DNA of 28,223 nucleotides, taken from the NCBI RefSeq assembly GCF_049065735.1, contig NZ_JBAKHD010000015.1, positions 1 through 28,223 of the forward strand. The letters are read 5' to 3'. This DNA is from Paramesorhizobium sp049065735 (GTDB taxonomy: Bacteria > Pseudomonadota > Alphaproteobacteria > Rhizobiales > Rhizobiaceae). The notes beneath the pieces were generated by a model, which saw only the letters and a program-made list of their open reading frames with translations, was not told where the DNA came from and did not search any database. Below are positions 16,856 to 22,334 of the stretch, in pieces. How positions within the stretch are numbered: the stretch's first letter is position 1; every line of letters begins with the position of its first letter. The position numbers and the translations under genes are program-made.

Positions 16856-17803
16856 TTATTGAATTCGTTTGCTTGTCGCTAACGCGGCGACCTTATCCGC
16901 CATTGCCGGAGAGACCGGAATATTTCCGCAGGACGTCCGGGCGAAAAACCGATTGCCTTTTTTTTCGACCGATTCAATGATGCCATTGTTGACCCAATAG
17001 GATCTATGGACTTTCAGTCCGCTTTCCGTGCGAAGTCGTTGCAATGCCGCGGAAAATGAGGTTCGCATTTCAATCCGCTCACTTTCTGTGATGATCTCCA
17101 CATAATGCCCCAGCGCCCGCACGACCAGGATTTTGCCGAGCAAATGGTCCGGCAGCAGGCTGTCCATGCTCTCATCTTGCGGCTTTGGCTTGAGGCTCCA
17201 AACGAAGGAAATCACATCCTTATAGATGGCCCAATATACAACGACGATCATTATGAAGTAGGGCATCATCGCCCTCAATCCCACAAAATCTTCCGTATGG
17301 CTTACGATGCCCTGCGTGTAAAAAGGTGAGACGACGTGTTCCATTGAGTATTTGGCGGAAAGGACATCCAGAAACGCCATAGCTGCAGCAACTACACCGC
17401 CGAAGCAGCACATAAAATGGAATCTAGTGAGAAGATGCAAGACGAACGAAAGGAATGATGCTGCGATAATAAATACACAATTGAACATTATAACTTCAAA
17501 TAAGGTATTAGTGTAATAATAAGAAAGATAATCTTTAAGAAAATCGGGCGTCCCACTTTCACATAAGCTTATTATAAAACAAAATATTAAATGTATTACC
17601 ATAAACAACCAAAGTACAAGTGTAATTATAGAGCCTAATACAATTCTGATAATTTTACATAGCATGGATATTTCTGTTTTGAGCGTATACTCACCAGCTT
17701 TCACCAGGTTGCAGAGTGAGCAGAAAGCGGATGGAGCATCGATATAAGAAAAAGAAATTCGAGCAAGAAGGCGCTTGTACGTTTCTATTTCTGGGCATGC
17801 CAT
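16856..17803 (-). CDS. Membrane-anchored LytTR-type transcriptional regulator
   Basis: The 315-residue protein joins a multi-pass membrane N-terminus to a C-terminal LytTR DNA-binding domain. Hydrophobic segments lie at about 50-80 (IVLGSIITLVLWLFMVIHLI), 99-150 (VIMFNCVFIIAASFLSFVLH) and 173-205 (MPYFIMIVVVYWAIY). The LytTR domain spans 217-310: LLGKILVVRALGHYVEIITE, then KVHRSYWVNNGIIESVEKKG and IPVSPAMADKV, with the typical His-Arg-Ser-Tyr-Trp-Val core. GGAGG seven bases before ATG 17803 fixes the start. Membrane LytTR proteins sense signals without a separate kinase. Its place between the two T3SS operons suggests it controls them. The membrane part (about 17440-17700) is much richer in A+T than its neighbours. 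Confidence 0.88.
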   Translation of the reverse strand: MACPEIETYKRLLARISFSYIDAPSAFCSLCNLVKAGEYTLKTEISMLCKIIRIVLGSIITLVLWLFMVIHLIFCFIISLCESGTPDFLKDYLSYYYTNTLFEVIMFNCVFIIAASFLSFVLHLLTRFHFMCCFGGVVAAAMAFLDVLSAKYSMEHVVSPFYTQGIVSHTEDFVGLRAMMPYFIMIVVVYWAIYKDVISFVWSLKPKPQDESMDSLLPDHLLGKILVVRALGHYVEIITESERIEMRTSFSAALQRLRTESGLKVHRSYWVNNGIIESVEKKGNRFFARTSCGNIPVSPAMADKVAALATSKRIQ

Positions 17804-18375
17804 TTACGTCCTCCTTCGGATCATATGGGTATTTCCCGAGGCATGAGATCGAAAGACGACCATTCGGACGGTGCAGGAACCAGGGGCAGTCTCTGGATGT
17901 CCCAATAGGCTCACCACGTCCGCCGAGACTTTGCCACGGAAATTTTACCTATTCTGTCCCCCCCCTGTCTTACCTGTTCTATTCGCCCTCGTGTCCAGCT
18001 TGGCGGCATAGGCAACCAAACCAGGAACAGGTGTACCGATTGCTTTATCCCTTGTTTTTCTCCTTTCCCATGCGAATGCGCTGACACGGCTCGCCTGTTT
18101 CGAACGTAGCCGGCTTAAGCCATTCCAAGATTGAAACCTAGAGCGGCGAGCCACTATGCGCCAGCATTTGGCAATTGCAACGGCTCCGGTCCCTCATCCA
18201 GAAGGCGCGGAAGCCATTTCTCTCCTATGGAGGGCTTCTTCCGATGCACGGTATCAGATTTTTCAAATTCAAGATAACCGGCCGCAGGGTTATCTCTAAA
18301 CAGACAATTACCCACGCTGCCTGCCATCCATGCAGCGCGGCATACAACACCAACCGTAAGAAAGGGAGCAAACTA
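17804..18375. other. 572-base divergent intergenic region between the LytTR gene and the second T3SS operon
   Basis: No gene is convincingly supported here. Frames exist on both strands, including an upstream extension of the next gene back to 18175, but they lack ribosome sites and the protein-like composition of the neighbours. The region must contain the promoters for the leftward LytTR gene and the rightward 18376 operon. It holds a run of eight C residues (17958-17965 area) flanked by ACCTRTTC-type repeats, annotated separately. No tRNA or known regulatory RNA is recognised. Confidence 0.6.
17945..18032. promoter_or_regulatory. Cluster of ACCTRTTC repeats, two direct and one inverted
   Basis: TTACCTATTCTGT (17945-17957) and TTACCTGTTCTAT (17970-17982) match at 11 of 13 bases with a 25-bp period. 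GAACAGGT at 18025-18032 is an exact inverted match to ACCTGTTC at 17973-17980. Three related copies in a non-coding region upstream of a regulator gene suggest a protein binding array. The binding factor is unknown. Confidence 0.35.
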
Positions 18376-18774
18376 ATGCCAGACATCCTGGGATTTTTGG
18401 GGGAAGGCCTAAGCCTTGTTGGCCAGACCATGATGGGGTTAAGTAACCTCGGGCGCAACTTCGTTTCGTCGCTATTTGGCGGCGGCCCAATGGGCTTTGG
18501 AGGTTTTGGAGGCTTCGGAGGCTTCGGAGGATATGGCTGCCCGCCTCCGTATATGAACGGGTTTTCTCAGTATTACGATCAAGAGGTACAATATTTATCC
18601 CGAGAAAATTCAATGCTGAAGGATATTCTTGCGAACGGCTGGAATCGTGGAAACTACTCTCCGACCCCACGCATCAACATCAACATCAATGAATATGGCA
18701 GCACGCCATATCAGAACATTCTTAACCTTCCGTCGTTTGTCGGCGGAGGATATGGAGGCCTGAGCTTCTTCTGA
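18376..18774 (+). CDS. Small Gly/Phe-rich protein, candidate secreted T3SS component
   Basis: The 132-residue protein starts at an ATG with GGGAG seven bases upstream. The N-terminal 45 residues form a hydrophobic, Gly-punctuated segment (ILGFLGEGLSLVGQTMMGL). A tandem Gly-Gly-Phe tract (about 36-55) follows, then CPPPYMNG, a short helix (DQEVQYLSRENSMLKDILAN) and an Asn/Gly/Pro-rich end. No Sec signal is evident. I do not recognise the family. It is the first gene of the second T3SS operon, has a strong ribosome site and precedes another small protein beginning with the same MPD. A surface pilus, translocator or needle-associated substrate is a reasonable guess from composition, but that is inference only. 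Confidence 0.7.
   Translation: MPDILGFLGEGLSLVGQTMMGLSNLGRNFVSSLFGGGPMGFGGFGGFGGFGGYGCPPPYMNGFSQYYDQEVQYLSRENSMLKDILANGWNRGNYSPTPRINININEYGSTPYQNILNLPSFVGGGYGGLSFF
18493..18537 (+). repeat. Five tandem 9-bp units encoding Gly-Phe-Gly
   Basis: Units GGCTTTGGA, GGTTTTGGA, GGCTTCGGA, GGCTTCGGA and GGATATGGC follow one another without gaps. Because each unit is 9 bp, a change in copy number would lengthen or shorten the Gly/Phe tract without shifting the frame. Confidence 0.8.
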
Positions 18775-18848
18775 TCGCGGATGATAAAACCGTGATGTCG
18801 TTGCGAAAGCAACAATCCTAGAGAAACGAAACACGAAAGGAGAATGAA

Positions 18849-19127
18849 ATGCCCGACGACTACAACACCTACGATAACTGGCGATACGACCAGCTGAATC
18901 GGAGGCAAAGGGATGAAGTCTATAACAATGAGTTGCGAACAGTAAACCAAAACATAGAGTCGTCAAATCTCCAAACTCGCCATAACATACTGGGGATGCA
19001 GATGCAGACGTTGCGTTCAATCTCCAATGATTACCAAGACCGCATGCTCCAGATCACGGAGGATAGAGCGAAGCAGATCCACGGCACGACCACGAAACTT
19101 GGCCAGGCTGCTACCGGCGGCGGCTAA
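18849..19127 (+). CDS. Small Asn/Gln-rich helical protein, candidate secreted T3SS component
   Basis: AAAGGAG six bases before the ATG makes a near-ideal ribosome site. The 92-residue product has no Cys, no Pro after residue 2 and no membrane segment. It is two long polar helices (RYDQLNRRQRDEVYNNELR; GMQMQTLRSISNDYQDRMLQ) separated by a short turn and ends in Gly-Gly-Gly. Length and helix-turn-helix shape resemble T3SS needle subunits (about 80 residues), yet the usual needle hydrophobic C-terminal pattern and the turn proline are missing. A strong hairpin follows its stop, so this gene and the preceding one could be expressed above the downstream genes. Function unknown. Confidence 0.7.
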   Translation: MPDDYNTYDNWRYDQLNRRQRDEVYNNELRTVNQNIESSNLQTRHNILGMQMQTLRSISNDYQDRMLQITEDRAKQIHGTTTKLGQAATGGG

Positions 19128-19137
19128 CCACTCATTC

Positions 19138-19175
19138 AGGCAGGCGCCGTTGGGTATGCGGTGCCTGCCTTTCCA
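19138..19175 (+). terminator. Intra-operon terminator or attenuator hairpin
   Basis: AGGCAGGCGCC (19138-19148) pairs with GGTGCCTGCCT (19160-19170): 11 pairs including one G-T, with an 11-base loop. It is followed by only three T residues, so termination would be partial or the hairpin may instead protect the upstream mRNA 3' end. It lies 11 bases past the stop of the 92-aa gene and about 30 bases before the next start. Confidence 0.6.
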
Positions 19176-19200
19176 TCAATAGTGCAGATTGGCTTTTATC

Positions 19201-19491
19201 ATGATCATTCAACCGACCGCTCTCCTGTTCCAAACGGCTTCCTTGAAAACGGATGACCTTTCGGTCCAGATTCCAGCCATGAACCGGTTTCTGAGCGCGC
19301 AAATATCGGCCCAGACGGCCTATACGCTCCGTGTGGCATCGCAATTGCAGAAGAGGCTGGTTGCTGCGCAGATGGAATCGGCAATTTTCAATACTGAAAG
19401 AGCCATGTGGAATAACAATGTGGAACTGAGGACCCAAGAATTGGCCGGCAGGTTCAGCCTGATGTCAAAACTTGTGCAGGTCATAAGCTAA
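19201..19491 (+). CDS. Unknown 96-aa helical protein (SctX/needle-like position)
   Basis: ATG 19201 is chosen over the TTG at 19189, though neither has a clear ribosome site. The first 25 residues are apolar/polar mixed, then a long amphipathic helix runs through FLSAQISAQTAYTLRVASQL and NNVELRTQELAGRFSLMSKL, ending VQVIS. There is no signal peptide or Cys. The next gene encodes a TPR protein, and sctV lies further downstream. In Ysc systems the order is yscX-yscY-yscV, with YscY a TPR-like chaperone of the exported YscX. This pair is in the same relative order but interrupted by three genes. Sequence similarity to YscX is not evident; a needle subunit (SctF) with its chaperone is the alternative. 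Confidence 0.65.
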   Translation: MIIQPTALLFQTASLKTDDLSVQIPAMNRFLSAQISAQTAYTLRVASQLQKRLVAAQMESAIFNTERAMWNNNVELRTQELAGRFSLMSKLVQVIS

Positions 19492-19519
19492 GGTGAAGCA
19501 TCAGGAAGGGCGTGCTGCA

Positions 19520-19888
19520 ATGCAACCAAGAGAGCCCGAAACGGATCTTGCCGCGGATGTTTTGCTGATGCTGTCTTCCTTCGCCTTGCGGACACAGTTT
19601 CTTGACAAGGCGATTTTCTATGGCCGCATCGGCGTGGAGCTTTATCCTGAAGATGTGCGCCTGCGTGAAGCCTACGCCTATGCCCTACTGCTCGACGGCA
19701 AAACGAATGAAGCGGCGGACGCACTTAGAGAACAAACATTGAACAGCAGGAATATCGCATTTCTTCGCATGAAGCTTCTCATGCAGGACGAAAAGCCCCC
19801 GGGCGAATGCCGGAATGCGATCAGTACCTATCTTCGCTGGAGTAAGGACCATGAGCAAACCGATAGAACCGAAAGAGCCTCACCTTAG
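19520..19888 (+). CDS. Small TPR protein, T3SS chaperone candidate (SctG/SctY-like)
   Basis: The start at ATG 19520 follows GGAAGGG nine bases upstream and is preferred to the GTG at 19493. The 122-residue soluble protein shows TPR-type helix pairs: LLMLSSFALRTQFLDKAIFY, RIGVELYPEDVRLREAYAYA, LLLDGKTNEAADALRE. This is the fold of the SctG and SctY chaperones of the T3SS and of class II chaperones. It directly follows the small helical protein at 19201, its likely client. The end overlaps the next gene by 38 bases. Confidence 0.75.
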   Translation: MQPREPETDLAADVLLMLSSFALRTQFLDKAIFYGRIGVELYPEDVRLREAYAYALLLDGKTNEAADALREQTLNSRNIAFLRMKLLMQDEKPPGECRNAISTYLRWSKDHEQTDRTERASP

Positions 19889-20420
19889 ACCTGTGCCTCA
19901 GGCCCAGATTTCCTCGGCCGGCCCCGCGGTCACGAAGGTGACTCGCGTCACCCCGCCCCATCAGGTGCGGGGGAATTCTGCTTCATACAACGCAATGCTG
20001 GCGGAAGCTTATGAGGGAGATGCGAAGGAAGCCCACGCCGCGATTGCCCACGATTTGAGGGTGGGCGACAAAAAGGACACGCTTGACGTAGCGGGGGAGG
20101 AGGCCGTCGAGAACAAGCCTTCCCGCCGGCGAGCAACGGCCGGACAGCCAGCCGAAGAGGCGGCCGACCGCGACATGTCCAAGCGGATCGAGGCCGGCAA
20201 GCATGAAGCGCCATCGGTCAAGTTGGCTCATGACGAACTTATGCTGCTGTCCAGCCAGTTGCGGCCGATCGAGACCGCTACCCACATCAGTCTTACCGCT
20301 TTCATCAATCTTGTCGGAATCCTTGCCCAGCCGCTCTGGCAGCGCCGGACGGACGGTTTGGAGGCATTGGCGCGTAATCAAATGGCTTTCCGAGGCGGAG
20401 AACCAAGCCTGACGAGATGA
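19851..20420 (+). CDS. Unknown 189-aa protein upstream of the secretin genes (possible SctP)
   Basis: ATG 19851 with TAAGGA just upstream starts a protein with a long polar, Ala/Lys/Glu-rich disordered N-terminal part (about 1-120, including PKEPHLRPVP and several KK/RR clusters). A short helical, moderately hydrophobic end follows (LAHDELMLLSSQLRPIETAT; FINLVGILAQPLW). A disordered N-terminus with a small folded C-terminus resembles the needle-length ruler SctP, which is missing from its usual place between sctO and sctQ in the first operon. No T3S4 switch-domain motif is recognisable to me, so the assignment is tentative. Confidence 0.6.
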   Translation: MSKPIEPKEPHLRPVPQAQISSAGPAVTKVTRVTPPHQVRGNSASYNAMLAEAYEGDAKEAHAAIAHDLRVGDKKDTLDVAGEEAVENKPSRRRATAGQPAEEAADRDMSKRIEAGKHEAPSVKLAHDELMLLSSQLRPIETATHISLTAFINLVGILAQPLWQRRTDGLEALARNQMAFRGGEPSLTR

Positions 20421-20459
20421 GGCCATGAAGCATTTATGTCGCGGCGAAATACCGTATTC

Positions 20460-20505
20460 GTTAAAGCATGACGCGATTAAGCCCGCGCGGGCATCACGCT
20501 CTAAC
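20460..20505. repeat. Palindromic intergenic repeat, copy 2
   Basis: Arms GTTAAAGCATGACGC and GCATCACGCTCTAAC enclose a 16-base loop and pair at 12 of 15 positions, the rest allowing G-T pairs. It matches copy 1 at 16440-16485 in arm sequence, loop length and left flank. It lies in front of the preferred start of the secretin gene, or would be translated if the upstream ATG at 20425 is used. Confidence 0.5.
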
Positions 20506-20520
20506 TCTTTGTTTTTCCGC

Positions 20521-21657
20521 ATGATCTTATCCTGGAAGTCTGCAATTTTTCGGGATCATGCCCTGGCGTCGGCAATAGCCGGTGCGATAGCAGTTTTTCT
20601 ATGCCTTTTCTCTTTTCCTGTTTCAGCCAAGGCTGAGCAGCGTCTCGTTATCGAGATGGGAAAGGCGGTTCGCCTGGAAGGCGTCCAAAAGGCTGAATCC
20701 ATTTTTGTCGCCGATCCGGAAATCGCCGATTTGAGCACGTCTCCGCAACAAACGCAGTATGTTTACGGGAAAAAGCCCGGTGAAACGACGATTATCGCTA
20801 CGGATCGGGATGGCAACACCCTGCGTTCGATCGATCTCATCGTCACATACAATCTGTCCGAGATCCGGCGTGCGATACAGCAAAATTATCCTTCGCAGTC
20901 CGTTACCTTACACTCGGCGCCGGGAAGCATTCGCGTCTCGGGCAGGGTGAAGGATGAGTTCACCCATCAGGGCATCATCGCGATCTTGAACGGCAGCGCG
21001 CCGAACACGACTGTTATCGATGAAATCGCCGTACAAAAGCTGAACCTGATCCGTCTCGATGTGAAACTTATTGAACTTGGCCCCGGGCCTTATCCATCCC
21101 GGCTCAATTGGACCGATTTGATAACCTCCTTGGGCAATGGACGGCCCGTGTCCGGGCGAAGCGCCAGCCAGCTAAACAGTATCGTCGACTATTTGCTTCT
21201 ACGAGGTGATGCCTGGATCGTGGCATCGTCTACCCTGACAGCGGCCGATAACAAGAAAGCGGAATTTTCATCTGGAAATGGGTCTGTTACCGTGAACGTC
21301 GCGTTGCAGCCTCAGTTTTACCCGGGCGGCCGGGTGTCTCTCGACGTGACATCCGATTTTTTCCCGGCCGGTACGACAATCGCCAGCAGTGAAGGCGCTT
21401 CCTCCGGCGCATCGCAGCATTTCACATCAACTTACGAGTTGTTCAACGGCCGGAGTATGGCGGTTTCCGGCGTGTCGGCAGGGATGGGGCATGGTTTGAT
21501 CGTTGTCGTTACGCCCCTGCTTGCCGGGCAAACCAGGTCCGCTCCGGCAGTCAAAGTCAGGCGGCAAACAAATCGGAAGCATAGTCCGCGGCCAAAATCG
21601 CCCTGCGCACCGAAAAAGGTCGTCCAAAAGCAGTGCCCGGCAGGCTCCCACAGCTAG
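20521..21657 (+). CDS. rhcC2: T3SS secretin body subunit, RhcC2-type, with CpaC-like N-domain
   Basis: This is one half of the split outer-membrane secretin. From ATG 20521 (378 residues) a Sec signal peptide ends near SFPVSAKA. Next comes a pilus-assembly N-domain as in CpaC (VIEMGKAVRLEGVQKAESIF, PEIADLSTSPQQTQYVYGKK, PGETTIIATD), then a BON-like module (VRVSG-type IRVSGRVKDEFTHQGI). The secretin barrel follows (LIRLDVKLIEL, VNVALQPQFYPGGRVSLDVT, GMGHGLIVVVTPLL). An earlier in-frame ATG at 20425 has a GAGG only two bases away and would translate the palindromic repeat; I prefer 20521 but cannot exclude it. The C-terminus is a basic, low-complexity tail. C1 is encoded directly downstream. 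Confidence 0.85.
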   Translation: MILSWKSAIFRDHALASAIAGAIAVFLCLFSFPVSAKAEQRLVIEMGKAVRLEGVQKAESIFVADPEIADLSTSPQQTQYVYGKKPGETTIIATDRDGNTLRSIDLIVTYNLSEIRRAIQQNYPSQSVTLHSAPGSIRVSGRVKDEFTHQGIIAILNGSAPNTTVIDEIAVQKLNLIRLDVKLIELGPGPYPSRLNWTDLITSLGNGRPVSGRSASQLNSIVDYLLLRGDAWIVASSTLTAADNKKAEFSSGNGSVTVNVALQPQFYPGGRVSLDVTSDFFPAGTTIASSEGASSGASQHFTSTYELFNGRSMAVSGVSAGMGHGLIVVVTPLLAGQTRSAPAVKVRRQTNRKHSPRPKSPCAPKKVVQKQCPAGSHS

Positions 21658-21707
21658 AGATGCATTTTTATCTTAACCGCCCGAGGGAGGATCGGACGCT
21701 GCTTTGG

Positions 21708-22334
21708 ATGAAGAGACAAGCTTTCCTTATCGTCTGCGCCGCTTTTTCGCTGCTGGCGTTCTCCATCGCTCCACATGCGCGAGCGGCGTCGCTTCCTGAG
21801 GGAAACGCACCTTTCCATCAGCCGCAGGGAGAGCAGGATATAGCCACCGTTCTGCGTATCCTGGCGAAAGATATCGGCGTTTCGATCAATATAGACAGCG
21901 CAGTTCAGGGACGACTCTATCGGCAGGCAAAGCCGGATGGATCGGCGCGTGCCTTTCTCGACGATATTTGCACGCAATTCGGCCTTGTGCAGTATTTCGA
22001 TGGCCAGACGCTTTATATCACGCCCTCCGACAAGCTCCGCATCGAGGTTTTTACGTTCGAAAAATACGATGTGGAAACCGTCATTGGCGCACTCAAGCAG
22101 TTCGATCTCTATGAACCGCGGTTCACGCATAAATATCTGAAGCATGGCAAAATACTGCTGGTGCGAGCCCCCGAGCCCTACTTGAAAGTCCTCAAACAGA
22201 CGTTCGACGCGCTGGAAAAGGTCGATCCCCTAAAGGTGACGGTCTTGCGCGGATCATCGGGCATGCCGGGGCTTCCATACGCTGGGCCCGTTCCGCCAAT
22301 CCACCCCGACGTTCTGCAGGTCCCCCAACCGTGA
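21708..22334 (+). CDS. rhcC1: T3SS secretin N-terminal subunit, RhcC1/NolW type
   Basis: The product is exported by a Sec signal peptide (AFLIVCAAFSLLAFSIAPHA, cleavage after ARA). It carries the secretin N0 and N1 domains only: DIATVLRILAKDIGVSINID, FLDDICTQFGLVQYFDGQTL with YITPSDKLRIEVF, then YLKVLKQTFDALEKVDPLKV. There is no secretin barrel; it is the counterpart of the C2 protein encoded upstream. Length is close to NolW of rhizobia (about 234) if the upstream ATG at 21660 is used. I chose ATG 21708 for its compact signal peptide, although GGGAGG lies rather far upstream. The stop overlaps the sctV GTG. Confidence 0.88.
   Translation: MKRQAFLIVCAAFSLLAFSIAPHARAASLPEGNAPFHQPQGEQDIATVLRILAKDIGVSINIDSAVQGRLYRQAKPDGSARAFLDDICTQFGLVQYFDGQTLYITPSDKLRIEVFTFEKYDVETVIGALKQFDLYEPRFTHKYLKHGKILLVRAPEPYLKVLKQTFDALEKVDPLKVTVLRGSSGMPGLPYAGPVPPIHPDVLQVPQP

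Noticed and set aside
17945..18154. Minus-strand 69-codon frame in the LytTR upstream region
   Set aside because: No ribosome site, low-complexity end over the C8 tract and no recognisable family.
18175..18375. Upstream extension of the Gly/Phe-rich gene to an earlier start
   Set aside because: The ATG at 18376 has a good GGGAG site and the extension is basic, Cys-containing and not protein-like.
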